A stretch of 64,000 nucleotides of DNA from Xanthomonas citri pv. mangiferaeindicae (lineage in GTDB: Bacteria > Pseudomonadota > Gammaproteobacteria > Xanthomonadales > Xanthomonadaceae): assembly GCA_002240395.1 (NCBI GenBank), contig CP016836.1, forward strand, positions 1,922,001 to 1,986,000, written 5' to 3'. Within the stretch, counting starts at the first letter, position 1, and every line of letters starts with the position of its first letter. Shown piece after piece: positions 24,932-35,140 of the stretch. The position numbers and the translations under genes are program-made. The notes under the pieces were generated by a model that saw only the letters and a program-made list of their open reading frames with translations, searched no databases and had not been told where the DNA came from.

Positions 24932-26136
24932 TCAGGCGCGGACGAACACCTCGACCCGGCGATTGCGCTGGCGGCCGGCGGGATTGTCGCGACCGTCGAT
25001 GCTGTTGGGCGCGACGGGCTGCGATTCGCCGAGGCCGTGCGCGCTCACCCGGTGGGTGACGCCTCGCGCCTGCAACGCCTCGAGCACGGCGCGGGCGCGG
25101 CGTTCGGACAGCGACTGGTTGTAGGCCGGCGTGCCCTTGCTGTCGGTATGACCGCGGATGTCCAGTTCGGCGCTGGCGACGCCGCGCAGCGCCCGCGCGA
25201 AGACATCGAGCGTGTGGGCCGCGTCGGGCCGGATGTCGGACTTGTCGAAGTCGAACAGCACCCGGTCATCCAGCGTTACGACATAACCGCAGGCGGCGCC
25301 GGGCGGCACCAGTGCCGGGAGCGGCGGGAAGCGTCCGGCCGGTGGCACGGGCGGCATCGGCGGCATCCTGACCGGGCGCGCGGGCGGTCCGATCGTGCCG
25401 CTGCCGTCGCCATGGTTGACGATCAGGCCGTGCGGGCCGTTCCACGTGCCCGAGCCGTCGGCTTCGACACGCACCAATCCCTGCGGGCCGTTCCAACTGC
25501 CGCTGCCGTCGCCGTTGGAGACGATCAGCCCGTGCGCGCCGTTCCAGGTGCCACCGCCCTGGCCGTCGAGGCGGATCAGGCCCGACTTGCCGTTGTAGCT
25601 GCCCGAGCCGTCGGCCTCGACGCGAAGGATCGCTTCGCTGCCATCGGGCTCGGCCACACCGTTGATCGTGCCGCTGCCGTCGGCGTTCACCGTGATCAGG
25701 CCGCCTTCGAAGTTCGCGCTGCTGCTGCCGTCGGCCTCGATGCGGAACAGGCCAGCCTCGGTGTTGCGCACCAGCGCGCCGGGAGCGTCCGGGTGCGTGG
25801 TGGCCCCAGTGTCGAGCAGGGCGCCATCGGCATCACAACGCGCGGGGCGACGGAGACCCCCGCGACCGGATCGAGAACTTCGGCCATCGCGCCCTCCAGC
25901 ACACGCTGCGCCGGCGACACGCCCAGCAGTTGGGGCACCACGATGGCCGGCACGATCGGCATCTCGGGCACCGCGACCTCGGGCTGTCCGGCCCCGGGCG
26001 CGGGGTCGTCTGCGACGGCGGCCGCCTGCGCAGGTAGCGCCTGCGTTTCCGAATGCGCTGGTGCCGGGGTCTTCGTACACGCCGCGAGCGCCAGCCCCAG
26101 CGCGCACAGCACGATGCCGTTTCGGAATGCCTGCAT
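24932..26136 (-). pseudogene. OmpA-family lipoprotein with DGSG repeats (apparent frameshift)
   Basis: An outer-membrane lipoprotein that would anchor to peptidoglycan. The N-terminal part (start 26136, ribosome-binding site GGAAGG) has a signal peptide with lipobox LAAC. The C-terminal part holds an OmpA domain (VLFDFDKSDIRPDAAHTLDV, then RGHTDSKGTPAYNQSLSERR). Between them are about seven repeats of 17-18 residues built on DGSG(S/T)(Y/W)NG..GL(I/V). The two halves are in different frames. The switch falls near 25850 at a run of four C, where one extra C restores a single protein of about 400 residues, so a sequencing error is likely. Confidence 0.8.
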
Positions 26137-26308
26137 TCGCATCCTTCCTGCCGCGCCCGGCGGCTCGCGGGATGGTAGGGGGTCGATTGTTAGACATGCG
26201 TTTCGAACGCGCGGTGCGCCATGCGGTACCCTCTGCGCGCCGAACGGGCCAGCTGCGTCCGAAGCATCCTCCGGGGGATTGATCCTGCCTGCTGTCCACG
26301 TCCTGGCG
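26137..26308. promoter_or_regulatory. Divergent intergenic region, OmpA lipoprotein / propeller gene
   Basis: A 172-bp gap between divergent genes that must hold both promoters. I see no clear operator or hairpin in it. Confidence 0.35.
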
Positions 26309-28728
26309 ATGCGATCGTCGCCGCCCGCCCCGCGCCCATCCAGCGCACCCGTCCGCCCGCGGCACCTGCTGCGGCGATGGATGCGCATGTGGCTGGCCTG
26401 GGCGTTGGCTGCCATGGGGCTGCCGGCGTTCGCGCTGCCCGGTCCACTCGATCCGACCTACGGCAATGCACTGCGCCACTACGGCGATGCCGAAGGGCTG
26501 CCGCAGGCCAGCGTCAACGCCATCGTGCAGAGCCGCGACGGGTTCCTGTGGCTGGGGACCTTCGGTGGGCTGGTGCGGTTCGACGGGCGCGACTTTCGCG
26601 TCTACGGCTCGGTCGAGCACGTCCAAGGCGGCGACCACGGTCTGGGCCCGGCGAGCAATCGCATCCTCTCATTGCACGAGGACGGTCAGGGTCGGTTGTG
26701 GATCGGTACGCAGGATGCGGGCATCGGCCTGCTCGAGCGCGGGCGATTCCGGCATCTGCAGGTGTGCGAGGAACGCTGCCAGATCGACCGCCTGCTGCCC
26801 ATCGACGACCGCACGCTCTGGGCGCAGGGCGCGCAGGGGATCTACCGGATCGACATGCGTTCGTTGCAGGCCGAACGCTTCCTCGGCGCCCGGGCGCTGC
26901 TGGCGTCGGCGCATCTGCCGGGCGAGGACACCGTCTATGCCGGTGGCGACGACGGTCTGTGGCGGCTGGGCCCGCACGGCGTGGAACCCGTGCGCCTGCC
27001 CGACGGCCGCACCGTGCGCCACCTGGCCGCCTCACCGGGGCTGCTGTGGCTGATCACCCACGACCGGATGCTGTATCGCCATCGTCCGGCGACGGGCGAG
27101 TGGACGCGTGTGCGCACCGCGCTGCCGCTCGATACCCGGCTGGGGACGGCGGGCGACGGCCGCGTTTTCCTCTCTGACGACGTCCGTGGACTGCGCATGC
27201 TCGACGACGCCGGTCGGGAGCATCCCGTGCCGGGGCCTCGACACTGCATGCGGCGGTCGTGCATCCCGACGGCCTGGGCAACACCTGGGTCGGCACGCCG
27301 ACGCACGGTCTGTGGCGGCTGCGGCCGCGCGATGTGGCGATGCTGCATGCACCCGGATTCGGCGGTCGTGCACCCGGCCGCGTGGTCGAGGACGATGGGC
27401 GCGGCGGTCTGTGGCTGGGCTTCGGCTGCGAAGGGCTGTGGTACCGAGCGCCCTCGGGCGAGGTCACACGCCTGCCGCTCGAGGACGCGATGCAGGACGC
27501 CTGCACTGCGAGCCTGTTCTACGACGCTGCGCAGGCCACGCTGTGGATCGGCAGCTCGACCGGCGGCCTGGGCCGTCTGCGCGACGGTCGCCTGGAGATG
27601 GCTTGGCAGTGGCCGGGCGCCAAGATGCTGGGCATCTGGCGGTCGCGCGACGGCACCTGGTGGGCGGGGTCGTCGCAGGGCGTACGCCGGCTGGACATCG
27701 ACGCGGATGGCACGGTGCAGGCGGCGCATGCGATTCCGGGTGTTGCCGACGTCAATGTCGCGCGACTGGCCGATGCACACGCCGGCGGCGTCTGGGTGGT
27801 GGGCGATCGGGGCGTGTTCCGGGTGCGTGACGATGTTGTCGTCGAGCAGTGGACCGCGTCCGACGGCCTGCCGGCGTTCGCGCGCGCCGTGCACGACGGC
27901 GAGGACGGCTTGTGGGTCGGCACCTACGGCGGCGGGCTGGTGCACATCCACCAGGGTCGGATGCGGCGCTACACCACCGCCGACGGCCTGTCCGACGATA
28001 CGGTGTCGTGCATCCTGACCGATCGCCGCGGCCGGTTCTGGATGGCCGGCAATGCGGGATTGTCGGTGCTGCTCGAGCGTCCGATCGGCGCGCGCGGTCC
28101 GCGTCTGCGCACGATCGGCGCGGCCGAGGGGCTCGACCCGGTGGAGTTCAACGGGGTCACGTTCTCCGCCTGCCACATCGATGCCCAGGGCAACAAGGCG
28201 TTCGCGATGATGCGCGGCTTCGGCTGGGTCGAGCCTGGCCGCCTGGACGTCGCCGCGCGCCACCCGCCCAGGCCCTATGTCGATCGGGTCACGTTGTCCG
28301 GGCGCCCGCTCGACCCGTACGCGCTGCCCACGCTGGGCGTGGATGCCGCCAACCTGGAGATCGTGGTCGGTGTCATCGGCCTGGCCGATCCCGAGCGCAC
28401 CCGCATGCGCTATCGCGTCGGCGAAGGGGCGGAGTGGGTCGAGGCGGATGCGGGGCGCAGCGTGTTGTTGCCTGATGTGCCTTGGGGCGAACTGCGCTTC
28501 GAGGCGCAGGCGCGCTACTTCGACGGCGGGTGGTCGGAGCCAGTGACGCTGCGCTTCTTGCGTCCCATCCCTTGGTACCGCCGCGACTGGATCTGGCTGG
28601 CCGCGAGCCTGGCGGGGCTGCTGTGCTTGCTGTGGGCCACACGCGAACGACGTGGAGAGGACGGCGATTACGATGCGCTGATCGAGCGCGCTCGGGCGCG
28701 GTTGCAGGATGGGCGCACGCTCGGGTGA
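26309..28728 (+). pseudogene. Two-component regulator propeller protein without output domain (apparent frameshift)
   Basis: A periplasmic sensor module of about 800 residues. A signal peptide or anchor (MWLAWALAAMGLPAFAL) precedes repeated regulator-propeller blades such as VNAIVQSRDGFLWLGTFGGL, GQGRLWIGTQDAGIGLL and EDGLWVGTYGGGLVHI. A Y_Y_Y-like domain and one membrane helix (IWLAASLAGLLCLLWA) follow. The protein ends 35 residues after the helix, with no kinase, GGDEF or DNA-binding part. Frames change near 27235 within GGGG; one extra G would join them. An in-frame ATG at 26381 is the better signal-peptide start. A histidine kinase gene lies tail-to-tail downstream. Confidence 0.8.
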
Positions 28729-28734
28729 CGCCCG

Positions 28735-29874
<1,140 letters not shown>

Positions 29875-29978
29875 GCCGGCATTATGCGGGCCATTGTGTT
29901 GCGGACGCTTCCGGGCCGCGCGCCAGGTCCCGCGATGTGCCGGGCGCGGGATCCGGGCTGAACCTGCCATGTGGCCTG

Positions 29979-30583
29979 CTACGGGGTCGGCCGGCGGCAC
30001 TGCGGGCTTTCGTAGGCCTGCCGGTAGCTCTCACCGAAGCAACGTTCGAACGCCTCGAGCACGTCGAGGTTCGGCGGCCACGGGATGTCGATCGGGGTAC
30101 CCGCCGGCCCCTGGACCGTCACGAAGCCGGGGCGTGCCTGCAGACCGGGCGGGGCGGCACGGCCGAAAGCGTCTCGCGCGCGGCCTGCAGCGCAGCCCGA
30201 TCGCCTTCCAGGAAGGCGATGCTGCCGGCGACATAGGCGTTCCATCCGCTGCGGTCGCCTTCGTCGCCGCGGGTGGACCGACGCATGAGCGCGATCGCCT
30301 CCGTGGTCTGGCTGCCCTTCGCCCGCAACTGTGCCTCGTGCCAGTCGAGCAGATTGGGTCCTTCCGGTCGATGCATCCGGCGGTACTCGGCGATCAGGTC
30401 GGCCGCGGCAAGGTGACAGCCACGCCCATCGCCCAGTGGGCGCCATCCGCCGTTGATGTCCTGGTCGAAGGCATCGATCGACAACGCCAGCATCGCATCG
30501 CGATCCACGCTGCAATCGACGGGCGCAGGCGTGTGGGCGTCGACGCTGAGCGTCATGGCGACAAGCAGGGAAATCCAAGGCAT
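29979..30583 (-). pseudogene. Hypothetical exported protein (apparent frameshift)
   Basis: An approximately 200-residue secreted protein of unknown function. It has a signal peptide (MPWISLLVAMTLSVDAH), then CSVDRDAMLALSIDAFDQDI and NAYVAGSIAFLEGDRAALQA. The frame then changes near 30150 and continues GFVTVQGPAGTPIDIPWPPN to the stop at 29979. One extra C in a CCCC run would join both parts (…VPPPPGLQARPG…). The layout resembles small tetratricopeptide-like lipoproteins, but I cannot assign a family. Confidence 0.62.
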
Positions 30584-30686
30584 CGCAGTGAACCTCGCGT
30601 CGGCGTGAACTGCACACTATCGCATCGACAATGCGGCGCCGAAGGCGGCGCCACGGAATTGGATGCGCGCGCGATGCCCGCGAGCC

Positions 30687-32792
30687 TCAGAAGTCCAGCC
30701 GATAGCCGACCGTCACCGTGCGGCCCCGACCGGCGAAGTAGCGTGCCGGCTCGACCAGCGCGCTCTGCGAGTAGTAGCTGATGTACTGCCGGTCGAGCAG
30801 GTTGGCGATGCCCAGACTGACGCTGCCGCGGGCCAGTTCGATGTCCAGCCCGGCGTCGAGCAGCGCGTAGCCGTCGAAGGTCTTGGCCGGGTCGTCGAAG
30901 CTGCGGTCGAAGGCGATCTGGCCCTGGATGAACGACGACAGCGTCGGCGTCCACTGCGCCGACCAGGTGCCGATCAGCCGGTTGGGCGCGACGTTCAAGC
31001 CATCGAGCCGCGCATCGAGCCGGCCGTCGGTGTCGCTGTCGTAGCGGGCGCGAGTCCAGGCGTAGGACAGGCCGACGCGATGGGCCTCGTCGATGCGATA
31101 GCGCACGCTCGCATCCACGCCCTCGATCGCGGTCTTCTCGCGCGACAGCTGGAAAGCGCCATCGACCGCGACCACCCGCGCACCGAAGTCCGAACGCGAC
31201 TGGAACGCGCTCACATCCACGTCCCAGGCCCCGGTTCGCAGCCGCGCGCCGACTTCGGCATTGCGGGTGAGGATCGGTTCGAGCGAACGCAGGTCGGCGA
31301 CCGACGTACCGGGCGTGTCGATCGCGCGCAGCACGCGGCCGACATCCGGCATGCCGAAGCCCTCGGAGTAGCTGGTGTAGACGTTGAAAGGGTCGGACGG
31401 CGCATACACAAGTCCCACATTGCGCAACGACTGCTGGAACGACAGCTCGCCGCCTTCCACGTCGACCCGGTTGAAGCGGTACAGCGTGCGGTAGCTGTCG
31501 ATCCGCAGCTTGGCGTCCTCATGCCGCCAGCCGCCCTGCAGCGTGAGCGTGGGCAACAGCCGGTAGTCGGCCTGCACGAACGCGGCGAGGCTGCGGAACT
31601 CTGACTCGGGCACGTAAGTCCGGCCGGTCGCGTAGAGGTCCTGTTCGCCACTGTCCCACAGCGCATCGATGCCGGTGGTCAGCTTCAGCCGGCCGTCGAG
31701 CAGATCGTCGCGCCCCAGGCTGGTCTTGGCGCCCCATTTGGAGGCCAGCGAGCGGGACTGGTCGTAGAGCGTGCCGATCGGCGCGATCTCCGGGTCCTGG
31801 AAGCTCGACGAGCGGTCGGCGCCGAACAGGCCCTCGAATTCCTGGTTGAACACCATCGCCTGCAGCGTCATGCCGGCCAGGTCGTGGTGGGTGTAGCTCA
31901 GCCCGGTCGTCCAGACATCGTTCCAGGCCGGCGTACCCGGTGGGGTGCCGCGGAGCGAGGTCGTCGGCCGCCGGCTGGCGCGGTCACCGGGCACGGTGAG
32001 GTAGTCGCCGTCGGCGCGGATGCGATAGCGGTTGAGACTGAACTGCAGTTCCTGATTCGCATCGATCCAGTAACCGAGCTTGGCGTGGACATCAAAGGCC
32101 TTCGACGCCATCAGGTCGCCCTGGGTGACATCGGTACCGATGGCGGTGCCGTTGCCGTCCAGCCACAGCCCTTGGTCCTCGTAACCGGCGCCCAGCAAGT
32201 AGCTCCACTGCCCCTGCATCCCGCTGATCCGGTAGTCGGCACGGACGCCGATCGTCTCGTCGTCGACCCGATGCGTCGCCGCGGTGGTCTGCAGCGCCAG
32301 GTGCTGTTGCGCCTTGCCCGGCTCAGGGCGCCGGGTGATCAGATTAATCGTGCCGCCGGTCGCGCCCAGACCGTTCATCGCGCTGGCGCCCTGGATCACC
32401 TCGATGCGCTCGACCATCGCGTAGTCGATCGTGTGCGCCTCGCGCCCGGTCGGCCGCAGCGGATTGGACTGCGGGATGCCATCGACGAGGATCAGCGGCG
32501 TGCGGCCGCGCAGCGTCTCGCCGCTGCCGGTCAGCTTGCCGCGGCTGGGGGTGTAGGCGGGCAGCAGATTGGACAGCACGTCCGACGAGTTGCTGCTCAA
32601 CCGCAACTGCTGATCGATCTGCTCGCGATCGATGATCACCACCGTCTGCGGCGCGGTCTCGGCGAGCTGGCCGGTGCGCGACGCGGTCACGACGACCTTG
32701 TCGAGCGTGCGGGCGGTGGGGTCCTGGGCATGCGCTGCGGCGCAGACGGACAACGAAACAGCGACGAACAACCGGCAACGCCTGCGCACCAT
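30687..32792 (-). CDS. TonB-dependent receptor, siderophore type
   Basis: A 701-residue outer-membrane receptor. A signal peptide ends at AAAHAQ, and a TonB-box-like DKVVVTASRTG follows. The plug domain has ETLRGRTPLILVDGIPQSNP and VERIEVIQGASAMNGLGATG, and the barrel ends with the aromatic RTVTVGYRLDF. The plug resembles IutA-type ferric-siderophore receptors. The ATG at 32792 follows a GAGGAAG site at good spacing; an upstream ATG at 32807 is possible. No Fur box was recognised in the 137-bp upstream gap, so iron control is inferred only from family. Confidence 0.9.
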   Translation of the reverse strand: MVRRRCRLFVAVSLSVCAAAHAQDPTARTLDKVVVTASRTGQLAETAPQTVVIIDREQIDQQLRLSSNSSDVLSNLLPAYTPSRGKLTGSGETLRGRTPLILVDGIPQSNPLRPTGREAHTIDYAMVERIEVIQGASAMNGLGATGGTINLITRRPEPGKAQQHLALQTTAATHRVDDETIGVRADYRISGMQGQWSYLLGAGYEDQGLWLDGNGTAIGTDVTQGDLMASKAFDVHAKLGYWIDANQELQFSLNRYRIRADGDYLTVPGDRASRRPTTSLRGTPPGTPAWNDVWTTGLSYTHHDLAGMTLQAMVFNQEFEGLFGADRSSSFQDPEIAPIGTLYDQSRSLASKWGAKTSLGRDDLLDGRLKLTTGIDALWDSGEQDLYATGRTYVPESEFRSLAAFVQADYRLLPTLTLQGGWRHEDAKLRIDSYRTLYRFNRVDVEGGELSFQQSLRNVGLVYAPSDPFNVYTSYSEGFGMPDVGRVLRAIDTPGTSVADLRSLEPILTRNAEVGARLRTGAWDVDVSAFQSRSDFGARVVAVDGAFQLSREKTAIEGVDASVRYRIDEAHRVGLSYAWTRARYDSDTDGRLDARLDGLNVAPNRLIGTWSAQWTPTLSSFIQGQIAFDRSFDDPAKTFDGYALLDAGLDIELARGSVSLGIANLLDRQYISYYSQSALVEPARYFAGRGRTVTVGYRLDF

Positions 32793-32929
32793 GACTTCCT
32801 CGATCAAGACGAGGGCGTGGCGGTCTGGCTGGCCCGAAGCACGAAATTTTTGCGTGCAGGTGAAACCCTGTCAACGCGCGCGGCGGGTCCACTGCGCACG
32901 CGAGGTCATCTTGTGCCTGCCGTGTGCGG

Positions 32930-33241
32930 TCAGCCGGACCTGCCGGCGGCTGACAGTTCGTAGCCACCGAGCGGCGTCGTCTCGATGCGTTCGGCGAAGC
33001 CCGTGATATACGGCCGGGCCTTCGCGATGGCCGCCTGGACCGCCGGCAGCGCGAGCGAGGCTTGGTGATCGGCCTGGCTGACCCAGACCTCGGTCACCCA
33101 GATCGCATCCGCATCGGACGGGTCTTCGGCCACGATGTAGCTCAGGCAACCGGGCATTGCCCGGGTGCCGTCCAGCAGCGCCGACACCACCAGCGCGCGC
33201 TGGCCGGGCGCCAGCGTCATCTTTCCGATCAAACCGTACAT
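32930..33241 (-). CDS. Antibiotic biosynthesis monooxygenase (ABM) domain protein
   Basis: A 103-residue ferredoxin-fold protein of the ABM family. MYGLIGKMTLAPGQRALVVS and IWVTEVWVSQADHQASL are typical strands and helices. Members are quinol or aromatic monooxygenases, or haem-degrading enzymes. The location upstream of a siderophore-type receptor is suggestive, but the haem-binding residues cannot be judged, so the function stays open. Confidence 0.85.
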   Translation of the reverse strand: MYGLIGKMTLAPGQRALVVSALLDGTRAMPGCLSYIVAEDPSDADAIWVTEVWVSQADHQASLALPAVQAAIAKARPYITGFAERIETTPLGGYELSAAGRSG

Positions 33242-33273
33242 GCATGGGCTCCTGGGTGCTGCGGCAGCGCGTT

Positions 33274-33477
33274 CTAGGACGAACGGTCTGGTTTGGTCTG
33301 TGCGGCGCTGTCGACGTGACCATGCGGTCGTGCCTCGATCTGCCGCTGGATGTCGGGGGGTGGCGGGCGGCAGCCGCAGGCCGCCGCGTGAGCTCGATGC
33401 CAAGCGAGGCGCTGCTCGGCCGTCGCATGCTCGGGCATGCGGTGTCGCGCATGCCAGTCTTTATTGGTCTTGCCCAT
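33274..33477 (-). CDS. Small hypothetical protein
   Basis: A 67-residue hydrophilic, His/Arg-rich protein (MGKTNKDWHARHRMPEHATA, then QRLAWHRAHAAACGCR). I do not know its function, though the opening resembles small conserved proteins annotated in Xanthomonadaceae. Its start overlaps the 3' end of the carboxymuconolactone decarboxylase-like gene by 17 bp, consistent with coupled translation. Confidence 0.55.
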   Translation of the reverse strand: MGKTNKDWHARHRMPEHATAEQRLAWHRAHAAACGCRPPPPDIQRQIEARPHGHVDSAAQTKPDRSS

Positions 33478-33775
33478 CGTAGGCCTCCAGCGCGGCGGGG
33501 AGGGCGCCGATGACGACTGCGCCCGCGGCCGGCAGGCCGATCAGCACGGCGCTCAGGACTTCCTGCCGCGAGGCGCCGTGCGATTTGGCCGACTGGACGT
33601 GGAACGCCAGGCCCGAGGTGTTGCCGGTGGCGGCCAGCACTGCGAGATAGGCCAAGTCCGCGGTCTTGGCATCCAGCGCGCTGGCAGCGCCCAAGGCGTC
33701 GGCGGCCTGGCGCCAGGCCTTGGCGTGCTCGGGTGCTTGTTCCATGAACAAAGCGAATGCGGGCGAGACGTGCAT
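33461..33775 (-). CDS. Carboxymuconolactone decarboxylase family protein
   Basis: A 104-residue AhpD/CMD-fold protein. The helical core is seen in LAYLAVLAATGNTSGLAFHV and SAKSHGASRQEVLSAVLIG. The CxxC redox pair of AhpD-type peroxidases is missing (ATGNTSG stands in its place), so thiol-peroxidase activity is unlikely. It is closer to non-redox CMD members. It lies 17 bp downstream of the acetyltransferase gene and probably in the same transcript. Confidence 0.83.
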   Translation of the reverse strand: MHVSPAFALFMEQAPEHAKAWRQAADALGAASALDAKTADLAYLAVLAATGNTSGLAFHVQSAKSHGASRQEVLSAVLIGLPAAGAVVIGALPAALEAYDGQDQ

Positions 33776-33792
33776 CGGGGGTCCTTCTGGGC

Positions 33793-34272
33793 TCAGTGAG
33801 CGGGATCGAGTGGCGCTGCGGCTGGCGTGGTCTGGCGCGGTGCTGTGGGATGCATCCATCGCATCGTGTATTCGTCCTGGCCTGTGGCGGCATCGACGGT
33901 ATGTCCCACGATCGAGAACCCCTGCGACTGGTAGAACGCGACGCTGGGCGCATTCGATGTGTACACCGACAGGTCCAGGCTCGATCTGCGTTGCTGGGCA
34001 TGCCGCAACAACGCCGTGCCGATGCCCTGACCCTGTCGCTCCGGTGCGACGAACAGCGCGGCCAGTCGATCCTCGACCAGTGCGCAGAAGCCGGCGACGG
34101 TCGCCGCGTGCTCGAACACATGGACCTCGGCGGCCGGGAGGTACTGGGTGCGCATGGCCTCGAGCTGGTCCTGCCAGAAGCCGGGTGGCACGAAATCGTG
34201 GGCGCGGATGGACGCCCGCAGCCAGATGTCGAGGACGGCCTCCATGTCGGTGGGTGCGAAGGTCCTGATCAT
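33793..34272 (-). CDS. GNAT family N-acetyltransferase
   Basis: A 159-residue acetyl-CoA-dependent acetyltransferase. The N-terminus MIRTFAPTDMEAVLDIWLRA and the acetyl-CoA loop LFVAPERQGQGIGTALLRHA (RxxGxG/A pattern) are diagnostic, with FYQSQGFSIVGH as the C-terminal motif B. The substrate is unknown. It heads a small minus-strand run with the CMD-like and 67-residue genes. Confidence 0.88.
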   Translation of the reverse strand: MIRTFAPTDMEAVLDIWLRASIRAHDFVPPGFWQDQLEAMRTQYLPAAEVHVFEHAATVAGFCALVEDRLAALFVAPERQGQGIGTALLRHAQQRRSSLDLSVYTSNAPSVAFYQSQGFSIVGHTVDAATGQDEYTMRWMHPTAPRQTTPAAAPLDPAH

Positions 34273-34433
34273 CGGATGCGTCGTGCGAAGGCAATCTGTT
34301 GGTCAGTATGCCCCTTGCGTCAACGCGTCTGGAATACCTGCACATGAAGAGGACAGCCACGCGCAGGTGGACACGCGATGTGCCTGCCAGCCCTTATGGA
34401 GTTTGGCTTGTCGCGAGCCCGCCCACGAGCAGT
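34273..34433. other. Spacer between GNAT and doc genes
   Basis: 161 bp with no gene or hairpin that I can support. It should contain the promoter of the GNAT gene. Confidence 0.3.
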
Positions 34434-34831
34434 TCAGGCATCGGCAGGCCGCAGACGTGTTCTGATCCACGCGGCGAGCGCGGTATCGTCCATGTCGCCG
34501 GAGGCGACTTGCAACCAGATCTGTACGCAATCGGCGTCGCTCGCGTCCAGCTGGTGGCCGTGTAACTCGATGAAGGTTTCTGCGGCGACGAGCGACGTGC
34601 GCTTGTTGCCGTCGATGAAGGGATGCAGCCGGGCGATCCCATGCGCATAGGCCGCAGCGAGTGCGGCCAAGTCGGGAGGGGCGTACCGTAGGCGAGGCAT
34701 TGCTGCGGTTTGGCGAGCGCCGTGTCGAGGAGGCCCGGATCGCGAAGGCCAACACCTCCGCCATGTTCAGCGAGTTGATCCTCGTGCATGGCGATGATCA
34801 GCGCTCGGCTCAGCCACAGCCAATCGTTCAC
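34434..34831 (-). pseudogene. doc: Doc/Fic-type toxin of a toxin-antitoxin pair (apparent frameshift)
   Basis: About 130 residues when joined. The N-terminal part (MNDWLWLSRALIIAMHEDQL and GLRDPGLLDTALAKPQQCLA) and the C-terminal part with the Fic motif HPFIDGNKRT are both typical of Doc toxins, which phosphorylate elongation factor Tu. They lie in different frames. The change falls near 34680 in a run of four C; one extra C restores a full Doc sequence. As written the toxin is inactive. The ATG overlaps the stop of the AbrB-type antitoxin gene by 4 nt. Confidence 0.82.
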
Positions 34832-35052
34832 TTCGCCAATTCTCGCAGCGCTGCCCGCCGCCGCTTCATCACCTTGCGCGCGACCTCCATCTGCCGCTCG
34901 AACTCCGGATCGTAGGGCGAGAGGCGATAGCCGTCGGGAGACTCGCTGAGGTAGAGCGCATCGCCCGCTTCGAGATTGAGCCGGGACAGGATGTCCTTCG
35001 GCAACACGACACCGACCGAATTGCCAATGCGGGTGAGCTTGAGCATGGTCAT
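34828..35052 (-). CDS. AbrB/MazE-type antitoxin
   Basis: A 74-residue DNA-binding antitoxin. The swapped-hairpin domain is LTRIGNSVGVVLPKDILSRL, followed by NLEAGDALYLSESPDGYRL, and a basic tail would bind the toxin. The start at 35052 or 35046 (MTMLKL or MLKL) cannot be decided. It overlaps doc by ATGA, the usual antitoxin-first order, and should repress the shared promoter in 35053-35140. Confidence 0.88.
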   Translation of the reverse strand: MTMLKLTRIGNSVGVVLPKDILSRLNLEAGDALYLSESPDGYRLSPYDPEFERQMEVARKVMKRRRAALRELAK

Positions 35053-35140
35053 GGCGATGTCCAGAGAGTTATTACGAACGTAATTACACTCCCGTCGGCG
35101 GCCCTGGTCAACCGGCCATCGGAGACAGGCGCGCCAGCGT

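Noticed and set aside
24896..26308. Long plus-strand frame running into the propeller gene
   Set aside because: Its first ~470 codons are antisense to the OmpA lipoprotein and show no family pattern; the real protein starts at the signal peptide near 26309-26381.
32793..32929. Fur box upstream of the TonB-dependent receptor
   Set aside because: Searched by eye for the 19-bp Fur palindrome; only a short AAATTTTT tract is present, which is not enough.
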